Source: Bisporella sp. PMI_857 (taxonomy: Eukaryota > Ascomycota > Leotiomycetes > Helotiales > Helotiaceae). Taken from it: a DNA stretch of 64,000 nucleotides. Of this stretch, positions 12,292 through 23,800 are shown piece by piece. The notes beneath the pieces were generated by a model. The model was not told the origin of the DNA. It worked only from the letters and a program-made list of their open reading frames with translations, and ran no database searches. The translations under genes were made by a program, and so were the position numbers. Within the stretch, counting starts at the first letter, position 1. The number at the start of each line of letters is the position of its first letter. Location: positions 1 to 64,000 of the forward strand of contig JAJSPD010000129.1 in assembly GCA_021307315.1 (NCBI GenBank), written 5' to 3'.

Positions 12292-14731
12292 ATGACTTTT
12301 AATCCACAATTTTATGACAATGATATTGACGTTATACGACGAAATGAATATCCAATGCTCTCAGGTACATTCGGGATTCATCACTCATGTTCAATTCTCC
12401 TCACTAATATGGTAAAGATACAATATACCTTGATCATTCAGGAACTACTCTTTATGCAAAATCACTTGTCGACAAGTTTTCCTCCTCCATGATATCGGGA
12501 CTTTACGGAAATCCTCATTCAAATTCCGTATCTTCTATTTTTTCATTGAAAAAGATCGATGATGTAAGGTTGAAAGCATTGCAATTCTTTGGCGCAGATC
12601 CCGAGGACTTCGATATCGTCTTTGTGGCTAATGCCACAGCTGCCATCAAAGTTGTTGCTGAAGGTTTCCGAGCCCGTGGGGGGTTCGACTATGGATACCA
12701 TAGAGACTCTCATACAAGTCTCGTTGGTGTTAGGGAGCTTGCTGTAAGAAGCAAATGCTTTATTTCAGATGAATATGTAGGAAAGTGGCTTCGCAGCTCA
12801 AGCCAAGATCTAGAACGACCATTCCTATTCGCCTATCCTGCACAGTCGAACATGAATGGGCGCCGACTTCCGCTCTCTTGGTCAAAAGAAATACGAGCAA
12901 TGAAGCAAAACACTTATACGGTACTCGACGCTGCAGCTTATGTCTCCACCTCACCACTGGATCTAAGCAACGCAGATAATGCACCTGACTTTACAGCACT
13001 AAGTTTCTATAAGATCTTTGGCTTTCCAGATCTAGGGGCATTGGTCGTCAGGAAATCTTCCGGTCATATGTTGACTAGAAGGGCTTATTTTGGTGGAGGG
13101 ACTGTAGAAACTGTTTCATGTCTGCAGGAGCAGTGGCATGCTACCAAAGACACATCTTTACATGAACAACTAGAAGATGGAACTCTCCCTATACATAGTA
13201 TCTTAGCCCTCGATTTAGCATTTGATGTGCATATTAACATCTACCAATCCATGCAGCGTATATCACAGCACACGGCTCACTTAGCAAATAGGCTATTTCT
13301 ACTTTTAACATCATTAAGACACGACAATGGGCAACAGGTGTGTAATATTTTCGCCACCCCAGGGACAGATTATACCAATACAAGGTTACAGGGCCCAGTA
13401 CTAGCATTCAATGTTCGAGCTAAAGACGGTACCTGGGTGAGCAATTCTGAACTGGAGAAGTTGGCTTCAGTTCGAAATATTCATCTACGCACCGGTCGTT
13501 TGTGTAGTCCCGGAGCTATTGCATATCACCTAAACCTTAAACCTATGGACTTGATGAAGAATTACACTGCTGGTCTGCGTTGCGGAAACGACCAAGTAGA
13601 GGAGTGCGGGAAGCCCACCGGCGTCATTCGAGTGAGCTTCGGAGCGATGAGTAGCTCAGAGGACGTCACGACCATTACTGAATTCCTCAGAGAGTTCTAT
13701 GCTCAGAAAGAAGATGCTATACAGGAAACTCCTTCGATATGTGAAAGACCTACTTTGTCCGTCGAGAGTTTAACGATTTACCCAATTAAGAGCTGTGGGG
13801 ATATTCGGTTCCGGCTAATTGGGAATGGGAAGTCCTGAATGAAGGATTGGCATGGGATCGAGAATGGTGCTTGATTCACGCAGGTACTAGGCAAGTCTTG
13901 AGCCAAAATCGCTACCCTCGTATGGCTCTACTTAAGCCTGAGATGGACCTCAAATCGAGTCTCTTGCGAGTACGCTTCACAGAGCCTGGGAATTCAAGCC
14001 CGTTAGCCGAGATATCAGTCTCTTTGTTAGAATTTCCGGAAAAAATAAAGCCTCACGCATCAAATGTATGCAATGAAGCCGTCGAGGCGGTCCCTTACCG
14101 TTCGGATGAAATTAGCACTTTCTTTACAAGTGCACTTGGAGTGCCTTGCTATCTAGCTCACTTCCCTGCAAATGGAACAGGTCTCAGCTCGAGGCGCTCC
14201 AAGGCACATCTGCAACAACATCAGACCCCGGGGAAACGCAAAATCAACGAAATTAGATATTCCAGCTCAAAACTGCCATCACCTCTCAATGACGTCATTC
14301 AAGAAAATATACCGCGTCCTATACTACTGTCAAATGAAAGCCCCATATTATCAATTACACGAGCAAGCCTTGATTTTTTGAATGCACAAATACGACACAA
14401 GAACGGTAAACTAGCCGACGCATCCGTGTTCCGAGCTAACATTGTTATTGCTTCTTCTGCGCCGTCTTCATCTGTTCCATATATTGAAAGTTCCTGGGGG
14501 CATGTCAAGATCGGAGAGGAGGTTTTCGAGATGCTGGGTAGTTGCCGGCGCTGTTCGATGGTCTGCGTCGATCAAGCTACTGCTATCAAGGACGAAGAAC
14601 CGTTCGTTACTTTGGCGAAGACAAGGAGATTCGATAATAAGGTGTTCTTTGGAGAGCACATGTGTCATATCTCGAGGGGCAGAAGAGCATATATCTCTGT
14701 TGGTGATCCAATAGAGCCATTTAATAGGTAG
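12292..14731 (+). pseudogene. hxB: Molybdenum-cofactor sulfurase (hxB/MOCOS type) with one frameshift
   Basis: Exons 12292..12364 and 12418..14731. The enzyme transfers sulfur from cysteine to the Mo cofactor of xanthine-dehydrogenase-type hydroxylases. The N-terminal domain is a PLP-dependent NifS-like desulfurase: YLDHSGTTLYAKSLVDKFS, then the PLP-lysine motif SFYKIFGFPDLGAL, then TGRLCSPGAIA. The C-terminal MOSC domain has LAWDREWCLIHAGTRQVLSQ, RCSMVCVDQ and FGEHMCH. Between the domains the frame breaks: after YPIKSCG the frame runs to a stop at about 13838, while the family-like continuation YSVPANWEWEVLNEG sits one frame away. Adding one base in the G4 run at 13797-13800 would give a continuous 795-aa protein. 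All else is intact, so this is a recent mutation or a sequence error. It is convergent with hxnR, 143 bp apart. The symbol reflects family; a paralogue is likely. Confidence 0.85.
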
Positions 14732-14874
14732 CATATTCTTAGAGAAAAGATACTTTCAATCCTCGATTGGTAACATAAGTAACGCTTAAATTTCGCTCTG
14801 GTAACATGTTTTGATTCACGTCGCCATTATGAAAGGCATTTTATACATTCTCATTAAGGCAATGCATGCTCTGG

Positions 14875-17800
14875 TTACCGTAGCAAACTTTCATACTGAT
14901 TTATGCTCCTTTCTGGCACCAACCCGCGAAGGACCTTCACTCCCTCATAGATGACTGCCCACCTTACACTACTCAGATATTTTGCCATTACGGCTGTCAA
15001 ACCTCTTGTTTGGTACTTTCCAACCATTCGCCAAAGCCCCTCAGGAGTTACGCTCGTCATGCCACTGACAAGAGCGTTCATTTCGGCCTGTGCGTCCCAG
15101 AGAATATCATCATGCTGAATAGCTTCACCTTCAGCACTTCCTTGAGAACCACGGTCTGTTGTATCGCCGCCTGCAAAATGGAACCCCCATAATGTTAGTG
15201 TTGCAAGATACAAACACCATGGATAGTGGAACAGCTCATTCACGTCCCAATTATCAAGATTCATGATTCCATCTCGTAAAAGGTGTGCTGCATGCCACGA
15301 TGCCTTAACCGCTGCAAGTGAAGTTCCGGGTTTGGCCCACTGCTTCAAAACGTTTCGTGAACGGTCATAATCCGGCCTATTTACTGGCCTTCCAATAATG
15401 TGCCTAGCTCCGGCGTAAATTTGTAGATCAAGGACCTCAACATTGAGGATTATGTGTGCCGCATGATATATTGCTACCACAGCGGTGCTAAACTGTGTGA
15501 AGTCCTTCTGCTTTGCCACATTATCTTTAAGCGACATTCTCATCGTCATACAGTACGTATCAAAGTCTGCTTTCCACGTATCATACGATTCAGCGAGGCG
15601 CGCACGTCGCTCCACGGCCTCCGGTCCCGGAAATCCTGGTTATTGTCAGTATTTGTATCTCTTTATAATGAGATAAAATGACTCTACCTAGTGCGGTCTG
15701 CTCCCTTCTTTTCATATCCCATGATATTGACATCAAGCCATGAAGAACCAGAAGGCGTGAGAGTGCATTTAAGCGCGTATTAATGTTGCTTGGAGTGAGA
15801 GTAATGTAGCCTTTCAAAATCGCAAGGAATGAGATTTTTGGTTCCGGTTTATAGCTCTTGTACCACTCTTCCGCCGAGTCAGCCTCCCAGGTAGCAGGAT
15901 TACAGGGAAGAGACACTCGAAGTTCAAATGCGGACATGCACAAAGATTGCGAAAACAGAACCGCATGCTGTGTATCCCAAAGGAAGCAAAGCAGAGATAA
16001 CCTATAAATGTTAGGAAGACAAAACTACACGAAATACCTTCAAGTACCTCTTCCTTTCTTCGATTTCAACAAAAGTCTTCCAGTTCAACTCCAAGTCTGC
16101 TTTTCCATCTTCAAAATTAGGTTCCCTGACTGTTTGGCAATCACTACGCCGGATTAAACTATCAGTTTGATTAATATGATTCGTATACTATGAGGAGCAT
16201 CGGCGTACTTGATCAGGAGACCATGGAAAAGATGTGCCATATCATGTTGACTTTGTCCTGCTCTTGACTTCCCAAAACACTCAACTAATAATATAGTCTG
16301 CAATATCCAGAGCTCTGGCTGCGCCTTGAAAGCAGCGTGCTGAAAAATCGTGGCTCTCATCACATCATGTATGCACACTGCCAAACGATGACTAGCTTTG
16401 TCACCATAAGTTGCGCCAAGCAATAACACCGAAATTAGCAATAAGGGCTCAACTCGGGAAGGCTCAAAGGTTGGTTGATGAATGAGTGGATAGCAAATGT
16501 TAAATCGAGAGAAAAATAAATCGCAATAATTCTGAAGCGCTGAAAGAGACAACAATGGGTGATCGCGACTGATGAAAGCTCCGTCTGGTGTTCGGGGACC
16601 TGCTTGAACAATGATATCAAGAATTTGACTTCGGGATAGCTCATCAACCGTAGGAAGACTGTGCCTATTTGATCTTCGGGGAACAGCCTGCGGTGAGTCA
16701 AATTCCGAGGTCGACTCTTCTAATTGACTGGGAGTATTTCGGCTTTCAGATTGGGGAATACCCGAGTATAAGATCTGAGAAAGGCCGGTCGGATCATGTT
16801 GGTTAGAATTAGTCTGACGAACAGAGCATCTATTTGACGAGTTATCATTTGAATATGATTCTATGGGCCTCTGCGTGATAGAAGCTTGTGAAAGCTGACC
16901 ATGATCTATATCAGAATGTGTCGCTACTGATATATTGCCCGGGTTTGGAATTATTTCTGTAGCTGTGACGTTCTGCCCAAATACTGAGGCACCATTTCTT
17001 TCATGATAATTCTGAGTGTGGCTAGTTCTAAACTGATTGCTAAACGTCCCATTAATGCTCGACGTGCACAGTGTGGAAACTGAAGGTTGCTGAGAAGGCT
17101 GCTCTGTAACAGGATCCTGTTCAAAACTGTTGATGTCAAACAACCAATTGTAATTGCTCATCGTTGTAAATGGCATATTGAATGAACTCGCTATTTTGCG
17201 TTAATTTAAATATTGTGTGTGAGCTTAAGCCACCTTACCAGTATCTGGGTTGAACATGTCCTCATGCGGGTTGTTGCCCATAGGTATGCTTGTTGGAGTA
17301 GGATGTAGACCCCAGGATGAGTTTACCAAAAAATCACACATTTCTGGAGTATCTTGACTGAATATTGGCAATTGGTCATTAGTCCAGACCTTATCTGCCA
17401 GAGTAAATGGGTGTTGAAACAAGTCTCCAGAGTCTGAGCTTAAGTGAGACCCGGGAGGTGAGATTGGGGCAGCAGACTGTCGAGCATCATATGCGCCATG
17501 AGATATGCTACTATTGCTGTAATCTGGAGTAACATTTCTTGCTCGATCTCTTGAGGTGTTACTCTGAGGTAAGCTTGGTCGTTTGTTAACAATGTTTCCA
17601 TCCACATCCCGCCACAACCTCTTCCGGGTTTCCATGACCCCTAGACCTTCCCCACCGGCCTCCACATCCTTTTGCCTGTGACGGGCAATATGTCTATCTA
17701 TCCAATGTATATTAGCATGGTTAGGGGAGAGGGAGAGACAATATCATTAACTGACCAAGCAAGTCGGGACGGTTGAAATGACAAAAGCATCTTGGACAGG

Positions 17801-17972
17801 TACTTTTACCTGGCAGATGATTCAAGGCATGTCTTGCAAGATGATCTGATCTTGTAAAAGCCTTATCGCAGCCCGCATGTGTACATGGATATTTCTTAGA
17901 TGCAACTGCCCTTGAAGCCGATGCGGAATTAGACGACAATTCGTTCTGAGCCTGAACTTCTATGGAAGTCAT
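14875..17972 (-). CDS. hxnR: HxnR-like C2H2 zinc-finger regulator of nicotinate catabolism
   Basis: Exons complement(14875..15635, 15688..16001, 16048..16129, 16189..17190, 17239..17697, 17756..17972) encode 944 aa, with all phases consistent. Residues about 29-80 hold two C2H2 fingers, KYPCTHAGCDKAFTRSDHL and, across the first intron, CPRCFCHFNRPDLLDRHIARH. A Ser/Gln/Asn-rich linker follows. From about residue 330 comes a fungal_trans-like domain with LFFSRFNICYPLIHQPTF and, across short introns, LNWKTFVEIEERKRL then LCFLWDTQHAVLF. In A. nidulans HxnR is the pathway-specific activator responding to a nicotinate derivative. Identity rests on this architecture plus the neighbours hxnT and hxnS. 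Confidence 0.85.
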
Positions 17973-18599
17973 ATGGAGTGCCTTTGACTTGGATCTTGAG
18001 GCCCACTATAAAACCCTGAGTGCAAGAAATTATAAAGTCCGTGTAATTCAATTCAAGTTGGTTTATTTACGAAGGTTGGGGATAATGTGAAGGCACGGGA
18101 GTGGGGTAGATGTCTGTTTTTGTTTGCCACAAGGGTACACGTGACATGGCTTTTGACTAACCCCGAGACTTTCTTACAGCTCCTTATCGGCAATGTGTTT
18201 TTGAAGATTGCACCGGGTCTAGAAATATGAAGTTTGAAGTATACGCTTATTGGCTTAACATAGTATATAGAGTTCTCACATGAAAGTGGAAGATTTGAAG
18301 TCACAATTGGTTCAATTTTCTGCACAGAATTACTTAATTAAAATGTGCGTTCTCCTAAAAAGTAGAAATCGGACTGGAAGTATTATTATAGGAACTTTAA
18401 TAGATTGGAAATTTCGCTCCAGGACTTTTGGTATATTGGGACTTCCGACCTATCGTCAATGACTATCACACTTCTCCATACTTTGGAAAATGGTGTAGCC
18501 AAAAAGGTTTCTGAATAGATGGCTAATTTCTAAATGCCTCATTTCACGTCTATATACATCACGATATGATTTATTTCTCTAAGAAGACTGTTGCCAAGC
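17973..18599. promoter_or_regulatory. hxnR promoter / hxnT 3' flank
   Basis: 627 bp with no gene. HGATAR (AreA-type GATA) motifs appear in reverse orientation: TTATCG at 18184-18189 and CTATCG at 18450-18455. This is modest support for nitrogen control of hxnR. Confidence 0.4.
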
Positions 18600-19924
18600 T
18601 TAAACTGTAGCTTTGAGACTCGGAGCCTCATAAAACGGGTAATCAACATACCCCTTTCGCGGTGGGTCCGCACCGTAGAAACTGTTTCGATCATAAGAAT
18701 TCAATGGCAAGCCATCAGCAAGCCTAGTTGGGAGATCTGGGTTGGCAATGAACCACCGACCCATGACAACCGCATCCGCATCACCCGAATCAAGTTTAGG
18801 CGCTGCGTTGTCTCTGTTGAAGGATCCTGCAGCAAGGAACTTGATGTCTGCCTTGCTCAAAATCTGTCTGAATGGTACAAGAGATTGCATCTTAGCTTCA
18901 GTCTTGGTCCCATTCGCAAGAGAGGCAATTTTGGCATCCTCATCAAGAATCTCATCAAAGCGCGGCTCAACCATGTGTACGTATGAAAGACGATTCTGTT
19001 TTGGTAAGGCCGCGAGTTGTTCGCAGAGATACGCCCAATGTTTATTCGGGTTCGAATCTCTTGTATCCTGAAAGTAGTTGTAAGGCGACAATCGAATGCC
19101 AGTCTTTTCTGGACCAACGGCCGCAGTGACAGCTTTGACGACTTCCAACGGGAAACGACATCTATTCTCGATAGAGCCTCCGTACTTGTCAGTGCGAATA
19201 TTCGAATTATCGTGGAGAAATTGATCTAGCAGGTACCCGTTTGCACTACGCAAGTTAGATCTATGTTTTATACACGGTTGACAAAGCAAGTTCCTTACCC
19301 GTGAATTTCTACTCCGTCGAACCCGGCTTCTAAAGCCCTCTTTCCAGCTGCTGCGAACTCTTCAACCAACTCTGTGATTTCATCCACCGTCAATCCTTTT
19401 GGTGGTGTTGTGGCATAAACACTCCCGTCTAAGGCGTTTCCTCTCAGAGGAATGCTGCTTGCGCTGACACATGGCTCACCACCTAGTAGAGATGGCACAG
19501 TCGCACGTCCAACATGCCAGAGTTGACAGTAGATGAAACCTCCCTTCGCATGAACAGCATCAGTTACACGCTTCCAACCGGCACTCTGACCTGGCGTGAA
19601 GATTCCTGGCACCCCTGGATAGCCACAAGACTGACGTTTTGTTAGTTCTGGTCCTTCTATCCCGCCTTCACAGAAACTCACCAGGCGACTTATTGGGCAT
19701 GCTTCGGTCAAGATAAGCCCACCTTTTGTTGCTCTCTGTCCGTAGTATTCGACAGCTAAGTCTCCTGGAGCCCAAACACCCTCAGATTCCTGAACTCCTC
19801 GCATACGCGTCAACGGGGCCATAACGATCCGGTGGTGGAGCTCTGTTGAGCCAATCTTGAGAGATTTGAAAAGAGTTGTATCGTCCAAAGGCCTAAAACC
19901 TGCTGGGGAAACTCTGGAGGGCAT
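18600..19924 (-). CDS. hxnT: HxnT-like old-yellow-enzyme flavin oxidoreductase
   Basis: Exons complement(18600..19245, 19299..19924) encode 423 aa, standard for FMN-dependent NADH:flavin oxidoreductase/OYE enzymes. Visible motifs are RIVMAPLTRMR near residue 35, CQLWHVGRATVPS in the middle, and the GVEIHGANGYLLDQFLHD barrel motif, which is split by the 53-nt intron and restored by splicing. RFPLEVVKAVTAAVG and GDADAVVMGRWFIANPDLP follow toward the C-terminus. In the A. nidulans pathway HxnT acts on hydroxylated pyridine intermediates as a reductase. The exact substrate here is inferred from context. It is divergent from hxnS. Confidence 0.88.
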
Positions 19925-20803
19925 TTTTTTTTTCTTCCCTATTTGTTTCTTTTAATTTTTGTGCTTGAGGTGGTGGTCTGGCAAGAAGCAAGCTCGAATG
20001 AGCCAGGTTTTTATGATATGCTATTCCCCTTCTCTATTGAAACGCATTCGTGAATGAATGAGCAGGTTGAAGTGATGACCTGAAACTCGGCATTCAGAAA
20101 GAAAAAGTTATGTATGCATGGCAGGAGAAGCCCTGTGCCAGCAAGCCCACTTCCTTCGGTGGAGGGGTGAAATGGGAAGTCTATTATGACACTAATCATA
20201 AGATGAGACTGGATATGCGCAATTATTGGTCGAGCCTAGAATTAGTACCTCTCCGCGTTTCTCTTACATTAGGACCCAAAACAACCATGTGTAGTTACAA
20301 ACTACCCTGGAATATCACTTTTGAGTGCCAAGGGTGGAGGATCTGCGATAGTTCTGCAAGCCAAGTCGCTTATTAATACCGGGGCGAGCTAAGCAAGGGG
20401 GTGTATGTATCATGATGGGCTGAAATTCAGCACAGTAGTGCATCTTCCCCTCCCTCTCTTTTCCCATCCTTCAGCGTCCACCCTGGTAGGAAAATCAATC
20501 TTTGTTATGTGTCATTGCGTGCGCTATGTATGGCAGCCTTGTCTAGCAGCACCCCGTCATGCTTATTGTGATATCCCATTACTAGCAATGTATGCATCTG
20601 GAGCGCTCGTTAAAGCTTTGCGACACATCTTGCTTCACATCTTGATTACTATGTACACGACAAACTCTGGCTAGCTGAGTATTTCAAACAAATTTAATGT
20701 GACGTAGCTCCGAATATTAGAGCATATTGTGCTTGATCCCCAGCTATTTACATAGCTTCCGCGGCAGTGGCCATCCGATTCATCCGTGAACGCTTTGTCA
20801 ATC
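19925..20803. promoter_or_regulatory. Divergent hxnT/hxnS promoter
   Basis: An 879-bp shared upstream region between two cluster genes transcribed outward. I found only one HGATAR site (CGATAG at 20346-20351), fewer than in the other cluster promoters. No HxnR motif is known to me, so none is called. Confidence 0.5.
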
Positions 20804-23800
20804 ATGTCCTTGCCTTTCGTACCTCGAGCGCCAGTGCCACTGGTATTTCACAAACTTCAAAGCATTATCGAATCAGAATTTACAGAGTCTACGCTGCATT
20901 TTTATATGAATGGCACAAAGATAGAACTGCCAAATCCAAATCCTGACTGGACATTACTTGACTTTATTAGGTCTCAGCATGGAATGAAGGGAACTAAATT
21001 GGGCTGTGGCGAGGGAGGTTGTGGTGCCTGCACTGTTGTGCTGCAGTCGATAGACTCGCGGAAAAACGGTAGAATTAAACACATAGCAGTCAATGCTTGC
21101 CTATTTCCTTTGATCGGCGGTAATGGAACCCATGCTTGCGGCAACTTAACGGAGCTGACCCCTTCTAGTTGTTGGGAAGCATTTGATCACGATTGAAGGC
21201 CTGGGAAATGTCGATAATCCACACCCTCTCCAAGAACGCATGGCAAAGCTCCATGGCTCTCAGTAAGTCGAGAAAATTTAATCACGTCCTGTTCATAAGC
21301 AAATGTAGAAGAGCGCGAGTGCCAGCTCTACATTCCATGACCTCGATTTTTTTTGCTGATAGCTGGGGGAACGATTTCTCTACACCAGACATGAGCTAGA
21401 ACACATATACAAAAATATATACTTATCAAATTTTGCTGGATCACTATTGGCGTTTTATATACGAGATCAAGCTTCTACTGCTCCCTTTTATGATGCATCA
21501 AAACAATACGTAGTTCTGGCTTTGGATCTGACTAACATATTTCACCAGATGTGGCTTTTGTACACCTGGGATAGTTATGTCACTTTATGCACTCATTAGG
21601 AACGCCTTTGATCCAATAGCGAATGCCTTCATTCTTTCTGAGAGTGACATAGAACTAGAAGGTCACCTTGACGGGAATTTATGTCGCTGTACGGGGTATA
21701 AACCTATTCTTGCAGCCGCTAAGACTTTTATCCTGGAGGACATTAAAGCCAAAATAGTGGAAATACCAATGAATGAGGCTGCTGATACAGCTGTAGCAAG
21801 AGATGACGATGATATACCGTATCAATCAGATCTCGATCCAAAAGCTGTGTTGAAGACAGCTGTTTCTTGTGGTAGACCTGGCGGCTGCTGCAGAGATATG
21901 CCCAAGAATGAAACTGCAACTCAAAGTTGTTCTCCAGAGGGGTCATCTGAGGATGCTGCGTCTGACTCGGCTGCCTCGGAAGGGTCTTCAGAAACAAGTC
22001 GCAGCATAGGTGCGGAGATCGATGTGAATGGGGCAGATTATGGGAATTCTGTCAAGTCAAGGGTCAAGGATCCACTACTACGTAAAAGTGAAGGCAGGAA
22101 AACCCAAACATCTCCAGAGGCACCTCCTCTGGCAAGTGAACAGGGCTCGCTGCAATTCAATTTCATCCCATATCAACCTAATACTGAATTAATATTCCCA
22201 CCAGCCTTGCGCAAGTTTAAGAAGAGAGCTATCTGTTACGGCAACGACAGGAAAATATGGCTGTGTCCAACTACGTTACAGCAAGTGCTACAGATTAAAA
22301 AACTTGATCCGACAGCAAAGCTGGTAGGTGGGGCAAGTGAGGTTCAAGTGGAAGTTCGTTTTAAAGATTCGCACTTCGCCGTTTCTGTTTTTGTTGCAGA
22401 GGTTGATGAATTGGCTGAAATGAATCTTCCAGAGACTGAAGAGAAGTGTGCTTCTATGACGGAGCTAATCGTTGGAGCTAATACACCACTTACTGATTTA
22501 GAGTATGCTTGCAAGGACATATATAAGAAGCTCGGGCGAAGAGGGCTTGTTTTAGAAGCTTGTCGAAAGCAGCTTAGATACTTTGCTGGAAGACAAATAC
22601 GAAACACTGCATCCCTAGCTGGCAACTTAGCAACTGCAAGTCCAATATCCGATATGAACCCTGTCTTGCTCGCTGCAGGCGCAACTGTGTTGGCTCGCAG
22701 TGCGATTGCAGGTGAAATACTTTTACCTATGGATTCATTCTTTTTGTCATACCGGAGGACTAGTCTTCCCGAAGATTCTGTTATCACAGGCATTCGAATT
22801 CCTATTCCGCAAGCTGAGAGCCAAGTGGTTATCAAAGCCTATAAACAGGCAAAGAGGAAGGATGATGATATTGCCATTGTTACAGCTGCTTTCCGGGTTG
22901 AGTTGGATGATGCAGGAAATGTGAAGAATATCTCTCTTGCTTATGGCGGAATGGCACCTTTCACAACTGAGGCTAGGATTGCAAGAAAGTCTCTATCAGG
23001 ACTCAAATGGCACGATCCGAGAACCTTGCAGGAAGGATTAGAGTCGCTCAGCCAAGACTTTGATTTTAATTTTGGAGTACCTGGAGGTATGGCAACCTAC
23101 CGAAGAACTTTGGCCTTATCTTTCTTCTTTAGATTTTGGCATGAGGTAGTTCTAGAGTTAGGACTTGGAGATGTTGACAAAGATCTCGTGAGTGAAATTC
23201 AGCGAGGGATATCGTTTGGTACAAGGGACAACCACAATCCACATGAACAGAGAGTAGTCGGCAAGCAAGTGCCACACTTGAGCGCACTGAAGCAAAACAC
23301 GGGACAAGCTGAGTATCTTGATGATATGCCTAAGCAGCATAGAGAATTGTTTGGAGCACTTGTTCTCTCTACAAAAGCACATGCAAGACTACTTGAGGTG
23401 GATTGGAAGCCCGCCATAGGCCCTGGCTTGGCCGTTGGTTATATCGATAAGAACGATCTTACTATCGATCAAAATATGTGGGGCTCAGTACGAAAAGATG
23501 AACTGTTTATGGCGGATGGTGAGGTCCTCTCGCATGGCCAAACTATTGGAATGGTATACGCTGAGACGGCTCTCGAGGCACAGGCTGCTGCAAGAGCTGT
23601 GAGGGTCATATACGAGGACCGGCCAGTGATTCTCACAATTGACGAAGCTATCGAAGCTAAGAGCTTCTATACGCATGGAAGGCAGCTTAGAAAAGGTGCT
23701 GCCATCCAAGGCTCAATGGAAGAGGCTTTCTCCCGGTGTGACAGAGTGTTCGAAGGTACAACTAGAATTGGAGGTCAAGAGCACTTTTATCTCGAAACCA

